Positions 1 to 6,946 of a stretch of DNA of 10,463 nt are shown here, in pieces. The notes beneath the pieces were generated by a model, which saw only the letters and a program-made list of their open reading frames with translations, searched no databases and was not told where the DNA came from. Both the position numbers and the translations under genes were made by a program. The stretch's first letter is position 1, and the number at the start of each line of letters is the position of its first letter. This stretch comes from SAR202 cluster bacterium (GTDB lineage Bacteria > Chloroflexota > Dehalococcoidia > Lucifugimonadales > JASMAO01): positions 1-10,463 of the forward strand of contig JASMAO010000111.1 of assembly GCA_030754315.1 (NCBI GenBank), written 5' to 3'.

Positions 1-1
1 A

Positions 2-115
2 TTTACTGGTATCAAAGTCGTAGTCACTGGCGGCTTAACTACCAGAAACCAATCGGGAGCTAGGTCAACAGAGTCTGAGAGAAGGTTCTTCTTACAGCCC
101 AAACGGAATGGATAA
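2..115 (+). CDS. Possible C-terminal end of a gene cut by the window edge
   Basis: The second forward frame is open from the window edge for 37 codons and ends at TAA (113-115). The other two forward frames hit stops early. The peptide starts FTGIKVVVTGG and ends FFLQPKRNG. The stretch LTTRNQSG is faintly reminiscent of the last strand of MaoC-like hot-dog dehydratases, which often carry an N-Q-x-G turn, but it is too short to assign a family. If real, the gene converges with the PIG-L gene, leaving about 42 bp between the two stops. No ATG exists on the opposite strand here, which argues mildly against a leftward gene. An open frame of this length can arise by chance. Confidence 0.35.
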   Translation, partial: FTGIKVVVTGGLTTRNQSGARSTESERRFFLQPKRNG

Positions 116-157
116 AGATCCAGGTGGACTAGCTAATATCCAGATGTATTTTATCAA

Positions 158-1054
158 TTAAGGTTTGAGCCTGTATGCTTCTGGTGGAGTTGCCGATGGC
201 ACATTGCGTGCGGTTCCCCGACCTGAGTGAAGTTCAGTGGGCTCATGTTCCACCCCCAATACGCTCGGTGGCATGGGTAGGCTGTCATATCTAATTGCAG
301 TAGGCCGGAGAAACGGTTCTGCATAGGCGCAGCCGGCGTTCATGCCCCAACGGCCGTCTCTGGCCTCGACTATCCAGCGCGCTGTCTCGCCTTCGTAGCC
401 CTGGCTCGCGAGTTGGTCAATTGCCTTTACTTTCTTATGTATGACCGGTGTCGTGTCTACCCATAAGTCAGGCACAATCCCAGGAATGAAGAAGTCGTTG
501 GAGTTAATCTCCTCGCCGCCGGCGAAGGAGAAGAAGACCTGCTTGATGCCATGATAGGCGTCGACTCCATCAAATTCCCGAACCCGGTTGTTGGCGACCT
601 CTATGGCCTTCATAACGATTCGGCCAGTGGAGGGATGGTCGTTGATGGTAGGTCCATCTGCCCATGGGTAGTGCGTGATAACTATGTCTGGCTTTACCTT
701 CCGAATAAGATCAGCAATTTCGTGAACCTTGTCCAGATCGAAGTATATTTCGTGGTCTGTCCAGCCGAGCATGATCAAATCGTGTACTCCAAGCACGTCC
801 GCGATCCGCTCTGTCTCTCGCTTTTTGAACTGTCTGTAGTCTTCAATGGTCATAGTTGCTAGGTCAGGGTCGCGTTCTCCTTCGGGCTTGGCTTTTTGAT
901 CTGCGATCCATTGCATATGGTGACGTTCCCCATATGTGGCGACCACACTCGTAACCTTGTCTCCTCGTTCGGCATGTAGGGCTACAGTACCAGATGCTTC
1001 AGTAGCACTGTCAGCTGGATGGGGGTACACAACGAGTATATTGAAATGGCTCAA
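158..1054 (-). CDS. PIG-L/LmbE-family deacetylase-like hydrolase with noncanonical HPAD motif
   Basis: This is a 298-residue PIG-L (LmbE) family protein. The family comprises zinc hydrolases that remove acetyl groups from N-acetylglucosaminyl substrates or cleave related amides; the substrate here is unknown. The Rossmann-like N-terminus (NILVVYPHPADS) places the metal-binding segment at residues 11-16. The usual motif is HPDDE; here it is HPADS, so His12 and Asp15 (metal ligands) are kept while the Asp that acts as general base in MshB is Ala14. The later metal His lies in NDHPSTG (His140). The segments THYPWADG and LGWTDHEI and the helix RETERIADVLGV are family-typical. The start is TTG at 1054, chosen because AGGAG sits 7 nt upstream and the family N-terminus follows directly. 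The gene stands alone, 270 bp downstream of recR. Family confidence is high; catalytic competence and substrate are uncertain. Confidence 0.88.
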   Translation of the reverse strand: MSHFNILVVYPHPADSATEASGTVALHAERGDKVTSVVATYGERHHMQWIADQKAKPEGERDPDLATMTIEDYRQFKKRETERIADVLGVHDLIMLGWTDHEIYFDLDKVHEIADLIRKVKPDIVITHYPWADGPTINDHPSTGRIVMKAIEVANNRVREFDGVDAYHGIKQVFFSFAGGEEINSNDFFIPGIVPDLWVDTTPVIHKKVKAIDQLASQGYEGETARWIVEARDGRWGMNAGCAYAEPFLRPTAIRYDSLPMPPSVLGVEHEPTELHSGRGTARNVPSATPPEAYRLKP

Positions 1055-1324
1055 GATCGGACTCCTATCTGAAAAGTAGCATTGATTTTAGCAGTATATG
1101 AGCTAATGTTGATAGGTTTGGTTGTTGATTCTATCGTGTTGAAACGACGGTGTGCGACTTTGTACGTACAGGGATGTGGAAGGCTGATGTGAGGTCTCGT
1201 GTTGGTTCTGGTTTCTGCCAAGCTTAGAGAATGAACAGAGAAGTGGTACTTGGTCGAAAGACAGTTAGTGTCTGGGGAAATCAAGAAACTATTCTTGCAT
1301 CTCAATCTCTGCGTGACAGGATCT
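1055..1324. other. Intergenic spacer between recR and the PIG-L gene
   Basis: This is 270 bp with no supportable gene. An 84-codon leftward frame (1305-1051) runs across it, but its product is low-quality and matches nothing I recognise. Reading leftward, a short inverted repeat AGACA-ctaac-TGTCT (1273-1259) followed by TT could be a weak terminator for the recR operon. A TATACT box (1097-1092, - strand) could be a -10 element for the PIG-L gene, but no acceptable -35 lies at the right distance. Neither is firm. Confidence 0.3.
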
Positions 1325-1945
1325 CTAGGGTAACGTGAAGTCTGAACGACCCTCCATAGCGCGGCTTAGAGTAACTTCGTCTGCATATTCGAGGTCGCCT
1401 CCTACAGGCAGTCCGCGTGCGGGTCTTGTTAGCTTGATCCCCAACGGTGCGAGTAGCTTATGGATATACATTGCGGTTGCCTCGCCCTCAAGGTTGGGAT
1501 TGGTGGCAAGCACAACCTCCTTGACATTACCATCTTGTAATCGGTTTAGTAGAGGCTGTATTTTCAGGTCGTTAGGTCCGATGCCATTTATTGGCGAAAT
1601 CACGCCATGTAGGACGTGGTAAAGTCCCTTATACGACCTGGTGCGCTCGAGGGCGACCACATCTAGTACCTCCTCTACGACGCAAATGAAAGATTGGTCG
1701 CGTCCTGGGTCATGGCAAATACTGCAGGGATCGTTCTCAGTGATGTTATAGCAGCGGGAACAAAGGACGATTCGTTCTTTAACCGCAAGCAACGCATCAG
1801 CCAGTGATCTGACTTGATCTTCTGGCATTCGTATCATGTAGAAGGTGAGGCGCTGTGCTGTTTTTGGACCGATTCCAGGCAATTTGTGAAATGCTTCCAC
1901 AAGTCTCCTGACTGGCTGGGCTGGTGAGAGTCCGTCGGTGGTCAT
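1325..1945 (-). CDS. recR: Recombination mediator protein RecR
   Basis: RecR works with RecO and RecF to load RecA on gapped DNA during recombinational repair. This copy is 206 residues, close to the usual length of about 200. Its domains are in the expected order: an N-terminal helix-hairpin-helix (LPGIGPKTAQRL, 22-33), a Cys4 zinc finger (Cys62, Cys65, Cys74, Cys77), a Toprim domain (about 83-175, with ICVVEE and ATNPNLEGEATAMYI), and the C-terminal Walker-B-like segment GLPVGGDLEYADE (178-190). All key residues appear intact. The ATG at 1945 fits the family N-terminus although no strong ribosome binding site precedes it. The gene begins 23 bp after the ybaB stop, so it is probably the last gene of the ybeY-dnaX-ybaB-recR transcription unit and may depend partly on translational coupling. 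The dnaX-ybaB-recR order is widespread in bacteria. Confidence 0.98.
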   Translation of the reverse strand: MTTDGLSPAQPVRRLVEAFHKLPGIGPKTAQRLTFYMIRMPEDQVRSLADALLAVKERIVLCSRCYNITENDPCSICHDPGRDQSFICVVEEVLDVVALERTRSYKGLYHVLHGVISPINGIGPNDLKIQPLLNRLQDGNVKEVVLATNPNLEGEATAMYIHKLLAPLGIKLTRPARGLPVGGDLEYADEVTLSRAMEGRSDFTLP

Positions 1946-1968
1946 TGGGGTTGGGTGTACTTTGTCAT

Positions 1969-2274
1969 TTAGCCCAGACCTGGGATGTTGAGGCCGCCGG
2001 TCAGAGTACCCATCCGATCGTTAGCCGCCTTTTGGGATTTCTCTAAAGCTTCATTAACTGCAGCTAAGACTAGGTCTTGAAGCATTTCGACGTCGTCAGG
2101 AGAAATTACCTCTGGGTTTATCGCCAGTGAATCCAACCGCATTTTGCCGCTGACTACAGCGGTAACTACACCCCCACCTGCACTGGCTTGGTGTGAAGCG
2201 TTCTCAAGCTCCTCTTGAGCTTTCATCATTTGCTGTTGTAGTTTCTGCGCTTGGCGCAACATGTTTTTGTTCAA
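1969..2274 (-). CDS. ybaB: Nucleoid-associated protein YbaB/EbfC
   Basis: This is a 101-residue YbaB/EbfC family protein, a small dimeric DNA-binding protein of the nucleoid, almost always encoded between dnaX and recR. The N-terminal coiled-coil helix is glutamine-rich (MLRQAQKLQQQMMKAQEELE). It is followed by the hallmark glycine run ASAGGGVVTAVVSGK (31-44), the DSLAINPEVISPDDVEMLQD segment, and a C-terminal glycine/proline-rich tail. The start is TTG at 2274: GGAG lies 7 nt upstream, and the MNKNMLRQ opening matches the family. The next in-frame ATG (2262) is 19 nt from that GGAG, too far to use it. The gene begins inside dnaX in the +1 frame and overlaps its last 71 bp, which suggests translational coupling. 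Confidence 0.96.
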   Translation of the reverse strand: MNKNMLRQAQKLQQQMMKAQEELENASHQASAGGGVVTAVVSGKMRLDSLAINPEVISPDDVEMLQDLVLAAVNEALEKSQKAANDRMGTLTGGLNIPGLG

Positions 2275-3940
2275 ATTTGTTCTCCATTTCTTCTTCTCCG
2301 ACGACCCTCGCGCCCATTCCTTGGAGAGCCCGGACTAAGTGACTGCGCTGTGATGTTTTCGTGCCTGGTAAGTTGTTATCTTCGGACAAACTCTCCACCT
2401 CTAGGTCATAAGGCTTACCCATAGCGGTATCCAATACGTCTGTGATGACCCTCCGAGTTTGAGGATCCTCCAACTCGCTTTGTAAGCGATCCATATGCGA
2501 TTTGTGCGAGTACTGTAGTTTGATGATCTTATCATTCACGGTTCTTTCGGCACTCGATCTTAGAAGGGCACCTACGTTGAAGCGCTTACCTTTGTGTCGG
2601 CTCAACGATCTTAGGATAGATGGCCATTGAGCATCCAGACGCTTGGTTGGGTCGTTGGGCAAATCATCGGTTTCTAATCCTGGTTTAACGGAAGATGATG
2701 TCGATTGCGTGTTTTCTACGTTCTGAGGTTTTCGGACGGGGTTGTTTTGTGGAAGTGATGTGACTATGGATTGGCTTTCGATGGGATCATGTCTAGTGGC
2801 AAATGGCCTTGCATACGTCTCGGTCACGGGTGTTGAGTTTGATGAGTTTGGCGACATCTCATCCAAATGTGGCTCCAAGCTAGACTGGACAACCGCCATC
2901 TCCATGGAAAGTGGAGATAAACTGTTATCGTGTGGGTCGTTAGACATGAGCAACTTCATTGATCTAAGTAGGTGTTCCAAGGAAGTCTTTTGCGCCAAAG
3001 TGCGAAGGCGTTCTAGGACCTCTTGTGGATACGATGCTGCTGATTCTGCGCCTGCCTTGGCTAGCATTACACCTCGTAGGTAGGAGGTGGCCGAGCGGTG
3101 GAATTGTTTAAGATCGCCACCTTGGTCCAAGACCCCGTTGATTACAAGCAGGCCTTCGGGGACTTTTTTGCATACGATGTTTTCTACTAGGTCCAATGCC
3201 CTGTCGTCGCTGTCTATGTCAAGAAGATCACGCAGTTGATTTTCATTCAACTGCGTGCCGTACGAAACGATAGCGCGTTCGAGTAAATTTTCTGCGTCCC
3301 TGAGGCTACCGCTTGCAGTACGGGCCAGTAAAGTCAGTATTTCTTTTGTGGCCGTGATGTCTTCGTTTTTGCACAACTGCATGAGCCTAGCAACTATGGT
3401 TTCTAATGGAATGCGACGAAAATCGAAACGTTGGCATCGGGAAATTATTGTCAGCGGCACCTTGTGAGCTTCGGTTGTAGCGAGTATGAAGATAGCGTGC
3501 ACAGGGGGCTCTTCCAATGTTTTAAGCAACGCATTGAATGCTGCTTCTGTAAGCATATGCACTTCGTCGATAATATAGACTTTGTAGCGCGCTTCGTTTG
3601 GTGCGAAGTGAATTTTGTCCTTAAGATTCCGTATGTCGTCTATTCCCCTGTTACTTGCAGCATCGATTTCAATCAGATCGAGAGCTCGATTTTCGTTTAT
3701 GGATTTGCACATCACGCAATCGTTGTCTGGCTCACCATCCATTGGTGAAAGGCAATTCACTGCTTTGGCCAAGATACGAGCTGTACTCGTCTTTCCGGTG
3801 CCACGTGGACCACAGAACAGATATGCGTGAGCTACCTTGCCCCGTGAGATCGCGTTGCGCAGCGTCTGCACGATTGGCTCTTGCCCCATGACATCGTCTA
3901 AGAGTTGGGGTCTCCATTTCCTATATAAGACTGGACTCAT
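2204..3940 (-). CDS. dnaX: DNA polymerase III subunit gamma/tau (clamp loader)
   Basis: DnaX is the ATPase of the clamp loader that places the sliding clamp on DNA. The 578-residue product carries an AAA+ module: RKWRP near the N-terminus, Walker A GPRGTGKT (44-51), Walker B IIDEVHML (123-130), sensor 1 LATTEAHK (153-160), and the SRC arginine-finger motif (167-169). Domain III follows to about residue 360, then a long Ser/Asn/Pro-rich tail. The zinc module (Cys63, Cys75, Cys78) has Asp72 where the second ligand Cys normally sits (PDNDCVMC). I see no A AAA AAG heptamer at a position expected to make a short gamma form. The ATG overlaps the ybeY stop (ATGA, 3937-3940), and the C-terminus runs 71 bp into ybaB. 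Identity is certain; whether a short gamma form exists is not. Confidence 0.98.
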   Translation of the reverse strand: MSPVLYRKWRPQLLDDVMGQEPIVQTLRNAISRGKVAHAYLFCGPRGTGKTSTARILAKAVNCLSPMDGEPDNDCVMCKSINENRALDLIEIDAASNRGIDDIRNLKDKIHFAPNEARYKVYIIDEVHMLTEAAFNALLKTLEEPPVHAIFILATTEAHKVPLTIISRCQRFDFRRIPLETIVARLMQLCKNEDITATKEILTLLARTASGSLRDAENLLERAIVSYGTQLNENQLRDLLDIDSDDRALDLVENIVCKKVPEGLLVINGVLDQGGDLKQFHRSATSYLRGVMLAKAGAESAASYPQEVLERLRTLAQKTSLEHLLRSMKLLMSNDPHDNSLSPLSMEMAVVQSSLEPHLDEMSPNSSNSTPVTETYARPFATRHDPIESQSIVTSLPQNNPVRKPQNVENTQSTSSSVKPGLETDDLPNDPTKRLDAQWPSILRSLSRHKGKRFNVGALLRSSAERTVNDKIIKLQYSHKSHMDRLQSELEDPQTRRVITDVLDTAMGKPYDLEVESLSEDNNLPGTKTSQRSHLVRALQGMGARVVGEEEMENKFEQKHVAPSAETTTANDESSRGA

Positions 3941-4473
3941 TGGGTCGTTTCTATCACTCCAGCTATCTTTATAGCTTCTTTTTCCAATTGTTCCATATTG
4001 GTTCGGTCCGTGGATTCTTCGTGGTCGTGCCCAAGCAGGTGTAGAATACCGTGTGTGACCAGCGCTGATAGTTCGCGATTTATAGAGTGGCCAATCTCCA
4101 TTGCCTGTCGTTCCGCCTGAGGGTATGAAATTATCACTTCCCCAAGGGAGTCTTCTGCACCAGGCGCAACGAATTCAACCTCGGGATTTTGATCGTTTTG
4201 ACTAGGTGAATTGCCGTAGAAATGGCCGTGGTGGGTGTAGGAGAAGGATAGGACATCTGTGTACTCGTCTAAGCCCCGATGCCGTGCATTGAGATCCCGT
4301 ACCACTTCATCATCGGTGATAGCAACGCTAACAGAGGTTCCTTTTGGGGCTTGGCCTACTTTCAGTGCTGCTCTTGAAAATTGATCAACTAAGGATTGCG
4401 ATACTAAATCTAAGAATTCATCAAATACCTGTATCGCTACTGGATACGAGGGGATCTGCGGATGGTCTGACAA
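3937..4473 (-). CDS. ybeY: Endoribonuclease YbeY (rRNA maturation factor)
   Basis: YbeY is a zinc-dependent endoribonuclease involved in 16S rRNA 3'-end maturation and ribosome quality control. The 178-residue protein has the diagnostic metal motif HGILHLLGHDH (His141, His145, His151). It also has the family segments NARHRGLDEYTDVLSFSY (62-79) and DSLGEVIISYPQAERQA (108-124). A variable, Asn/Gln-rich loop (about 81-107) sits between them. The start is TTG at 4473, preceded by GAGAGGG about 4 nt upstream; no in-frame ATG or GTG gives a better N-terminus. The last four bases overlap the dnaX start (ATGA), so ybeY heads the operon. Placing ybeY directly upstream of dnaX is less common than its usual phoH-ybeY-era neighbourhood. 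Confidence 0.96.
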   Translation of the reverse strand: MSDHPQIPSYPVAIQVFDEFLDLVSQSLVDQFSRAALKVGQAPKGTSVSVAITDDEVVRDLNARHRGLDEYTDVLSFSYTHHGHFYGNSPSQNDQNPEVEFVAPGAEDSLGEVIISYPQAERQAMEIGHSINRELSALVTHGILHLLGHDHEESTDRTNMEQLEKEAIKIAGVIETTQ

Positions 4474-4504
4474 ATGTCCCTCTCAATGCTGAAGTTATTC
4501 TGAC

Positions 4505-4534
4505 ATTATAACCATGTCGACTTGATAGTGTGCA
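4505..4534 (-). promoter_or_regulatory. Candidate sigma-70-type promoter for ybeY-dnaX-ybaB-recR
   Basis: Reading leftward, a perfect -10 box TATAAT (4510-4505) lies 18 bp from a -35-like TGCACA (4534-4529; four of six match TTGACA). The predicted start is near 4498, giving a leader of about 25 nt before the ybeY TTG, which is enough for the GAGAGGG ribosome binding site. It is the best-formed element upstream of the four-gene cluster. The -35 is imperfect. Confidence 0.5.
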
Positions 4535-4640
4535 GTTTTCCCGCTAATTGATACTTCCAGAGTGAGAAGCCAGTTGTTAGGGATGGTCGGGTCGCTACTT
4601 TGCCAATAATGTTTATTTCGTTGACATCTACGCTAACCAT
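4506..4640 (-). CDS. Doubtful 44-codon small ORF, faint SSB-like N-terminus
   Basis: The 296-bp gap between hflC and ybeY holds one small leftward frame that starts with ATG at 4640 and stops at TAA (4508-4506). Its opening, VNEINIIGKVATRPSL, looks like the first beta strand and turn of single-stranded DNA-binding proteins (N-x-hydrophobic-x-hydrophobic-I-G-x-hydrophobic-x-x-x-P). The frame ends after 44 codons, far short of the 100 or more residues of an SSB domain. Only a weak GAAG precedes the ATG, and its stop lies within the -10 box of the ybeY promoter candidate. It may be a chance ORF or a relic. A second leftward open stretch just before it (about 4740-4645) has no start codon. The rest of the gap shows only a small palindrome, GTTCCGGAAC, near 4726-4735. 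Confidence 0.18.
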   Translation of the reverse strand: MVSVDVNEINIIGKVATRPSLTTGFSLWKYQLAGKLHTIKSTWL

Positions 4641-4769
4641 AGGTCTTCGGGGTATCAATGTCTAGGAAATATGTGCTTGGGAGTAACCGACTCCAATCGA
4701 AGATGTAGGGCACAGGGCTAAGATGGTTCCGGAACGCGTCATCCCTTTGACTACAAAACGGTAATGTTG

Positions 4770-5657
4770 TTAGTCGATGCTTGATTCAGGAGTGACCTGT
4801 CCGGGAGACTGTAAAAATTGAAATAATTCACTCCCTGCGGGCAGGACCACCGTGGCGTTCTGGGTTAGGAATTTTTTGTAGGCTTCCAATGTTCGCTGAA
4901 AGGTGTAGAATTCGGGATCTTCCTCTAGCGCCTCTGCAAAGATTCTAACTGCATCGGCTTCCGCCTCACCTTTAATTATGTCAGCTTCTTTCTGGGCAGA
5001 AGACGTGATTTCAATAGCCATTCGGTCAACTGTGGCACGCTTTTCTAGGTCCACTTCTTGACCTTCGGCCCTTTCACGGTTGGCTATACGAACACGCTCA
5101 GCTCTCATTCTGGCATATATGCTGTCGGCGATTTCATCTGGGAAGTCCGCGCGTTTGATCCTAACATCGATGACCTCTATACCGAACTCAGCAAGTTGCG
5201 GTATGACTCGGTCCCGCACCCTGTTCATAATGTCCTCGCGGGTTGTTTTAATAATATCTGACTGAGGATCTAGAGCGATCTCGCTACGCAGCTCCGATGC
5301 TATGATGTCTATGGCTCTGGACCGGGCCCTATCTTGTGTAATAACGGTCTGGAAGAATTTTAGAGGGTCGACGATTCTACCCCGAGCATAGACGTCTATC
5401 CGTAGCCTCTTCTTGTCTGAGGTTAATAGGTCTTCAGGTGGTGCATCGAAGAGTAGCAGCCGCTTCTCGAAATACGTGACTTTCTCCACGAAAGGAGTTT
5501 TGATGTATACACCAGGATTGGTTTTTGCGGGGAGCTGTGGTGCTCCGAACCGCGTCACGAGAGCAAGTTGGGTCTCGTCCACCACGAACAAAACCTGCGG
5601 CACTATGATAGCGGCCAAGACCAAAACGATAACTATTAGGATGCTCAGTTTTTTCAT
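4770..5657 (-). CDS. hflC: FtsH-modulating membrane protein HflC (SPFH/prohibitin family)
   Basis: HflC pairs with HflK in a large membrane assembly that surrounds and modulates the FtsH protease in other bacteria. The 295-residue product has one N-terminal transmembrane segment (about 4-26), then the SPFH domain. Family features include TRFGAP (35-40), the GVYIKTPF turn (about 49-56), FGIEVIDVRIKRADFPDEI, YARMRAERVRIANRERAEGQE, the coiled-coil segment KRATVDRMAIEITSSAQKEADIIKGEAEADA, and EDPEFYTFQRTLEAYKKF near the end. It is shorter than Escherichia coli HflC (334) because it lacks that protein's mid-domain insertion. ATG at 5657 lies 7 bp after the hflK stop, so the two genes form one operon. 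No strong ribosome binding site is visible, which fits coupling to hflK translation. Confidence 0.96.
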   Translation of the reverse strand: MKKLSILIVIVLVLAAIIVPQVLFVVDETQLALVTRFGAPQLPAKTNPGVYIKTPFVEKVTYFEKRLLLFDAPPEDLLTSDKKRLRIDVYARGRIVDPLKFFQTVITQDRARSRAIDIIASELRSEIALDPQSDIIKTTREDIMNRVRDRVIPQLAEFGIEVIDVRIKRADFPDEIADSIYARMRAERVRIANRERAEGQEVDLEKRATVDRMAIEITSSAQKEADIIKGEAEADAVRIFAEALEEDPEFYTFQRTLEAYKKFLTQNATVVLPAGSELFQFLQSPGQVTPESSID

Positions 5658-5664
5658 TTGATGA

Positions 5665-6690
5665 CTAAGGATTTAGGGTATCTGGGATTCCAGCAGGTGT
5701 TAACGGAAGGAGTTCCAGCAGATTCCCACCTGATTCCTCTGCAATGATGTATTTGGTTATATCCGGCAAGATCTCTTCCATAGCCTCTAAATATAACCTT
5801 TGCCTTGTGACCCTTGGGGCCTTTTGGTATTCCTCCAGTATGCTCAGGAATCGGGACGCCTGACCAGTGGCTAGGTTGACACGCTGGGCTTTAAACGCTT
5901 CCGCTTCTTGCAAAAGCATCTGGGCTTCACCCCTGGCTTTTGGAATGATATCTTCCTCGTATGCGTCCGCCAGGTTAATTATCTTTTCCTTATCCTCTTT
6001 CGCACGAACTACGTCGTCGAACGCGTCGCTAACTTGCTGAGGGGGCAGGACGCTCTGCAACTTGACTTCCAGGATTCGTATCCCTGTGTCATAGCTGTCT
6101 AGTAACTTTTGGAGAAGCAGTTTGGTTTCACTCTGTACTTGTTCTTTCTGGGTTGTTAGGACGTCGTCGATATTACGAGACCCTACGACCTGGCGCAGGG
6201 CACTTTCTGTCGCGTCCCGAATTGTCAAACCTGTGGGATCTATCACTCGGAACAAGAACAACTCAATATCCTCGACGTTATATTGGACAAGCAGCTGAGC
6301 ATCTACGATGTTCTCATCACCAGTAATCATTAGGGACTCAACAGGGACTGGTGATGTGCCTCTGAAACCCAGTTCCATACGGCGAATCTCATCGACTTTA
6401 ACGATGGCACGTTGACCGACTGGTGATGGCCACCACCAGTGGAGCCCAGGTTCTGTTCCTCCCATCAGGGCATTGGAAGATCCCTGTTGGTAAACCCCAA
6501 ACATGCGCAGTGCGGCTTTCTCACCGGGGACGACTGTGTAAAAACCAGTTGCCAGCCACCATGCTGCGCCTGCCAGTATTGCTACAATAAGTATCGCCAG
6601 CGGGCCTCCGCCGCCAATAGGGCGCAATATCCGGCGGATACGTTCAACAAACCATCCAAGGTTAACTTCGGGCTCGTTTTGTCCGTGCAT
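5665..6690 (-). CDS. hflK: FtsH-modulating membrane protein HflK (SPFH/prohibitin family)
   Basis: The 341-residue HflK homologue has a short charged N-terminus with a glycine run (IGGGG, 25-29), one transmembrane segment (about 30-50), and the SPFH domain starting GFYTVVPGEKAALRMFG. Strong family landmarks are EPGLHWWWPSP, LMITGDENIVDAQLLVQYNV, ATESALRQVVG, the DTGIRILEVKLQ strand, PPQQVSDAFDDVVRAKEDKEK, and the C-terminal RQRLYLEAMEEILPDITKYI followed by GGNLLELLPL. The N-terminal tail is shorter than in Escherichia coli HflK. The ATG at 6690 fits the family, but the upstream region has no clear Shine-Dalgarno. It is first in hflK-hflC and divergent from the flavoenzyme gene across 256 bp. 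No ftsH is visible in the window, so the partner protease must be encoded elsewhere. Confidence 0.97.
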   Translation of the reverse strand: MHGQNEPEVNLGWFVERIRRILRPIGGGGPLAILIVAILAGAAWWLATGFYTVVPGEKAALRMFGVYQQGSSNALMGGTEPGLHWWWPSPVGQRAIVKVDEIRRMELGFRGTSPVPVESLMITGDENIVDAQLLVQYNVEDIELFLFRVIDPTGLTIRDATESALRQVVGSRNIDDVLTTQKEQVQSETKLLLQKLLDSYDTGIRILEVKLQSVLPPQQVSDAFDDVVRAKEDKEKIINLADAYEEDIIPKARGEAQMLLQEAEAFKAQRVNLATGQASRFLSILEEYQKAPRVTRQRLYLEAMEEILPDITKYIIAEESGGNLLELLPLTPAGIPDTLNP

Positions 6691-6946
6691 GTAACTTGTC
6701 TACTTTGCCGTCTTGGTCGAGAGTTTTGTTGAAAGACGCGTAAGCTGGAGAATTACAAACCAACCTCATCAAGGGTAACATATCTTCGAACATCTGGCGT
6801 GTGTCTTGTTTGCGGATGCAGAAATAGAGAAGTATTGATCGGCTTGGAGACTCTCCGATTGTTCCTGTGATTGGACGATATGAAAGTAGTATTGTTAGGC
6901 TCAGTAATCCCGACGGATTGACTAAAACTTACCCTAAGGAAAGAAG
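6691..6946. other. Divergent intergenic region between hflK and the flavoenzyme gene
   Basis: This 256-bp spacer must hold the promoters of both hflKC (leftward) and the oxidoreductase (rightward). I cannot define either by a good -35/-10 pair. A compact inverted repeat GGAGA-c-TCTCC (about 6846-6856) sits roughly 90 bp upstream of the oxidoreductase ATG and is operator-like in position only. The oxidoreductase ribosome binding site AAGGA is at the right end. A 44-codon leftward frame starting near 6793 overlaps the start of hflK out of frame and is probably chance. Confidence 0.35.

Noticed and set aside
1051..1305. 84-codon leftward frame whose stop overlaps the PIG-L TTG start
   Set aside because: The product is rich in Ser/Thr/His/Asn with no domain-like pattern, there is no clear ribosome binding site, and it fills an otherwise ordinary spacer.
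2203..2219. Inverted repeat CTCAAG-ctcct-CTTGAG spanning the dnaX stop codon
   Set aside because: It lies inside the coding sequence for the conserved YbaB helix (KAQEELE), whose codons explain it, and no T-run follows; likely coincidence.
3160..3172. Run of six A residues in dnaX (sense strand) as a programmed frameshift site
   Set aside because: The frame is TGC AAA AAA GTC, so it is not the A AAA AAG heptamer in the required phase, and it lies at about codon 258, within domain III, too early for a gamma-type product.
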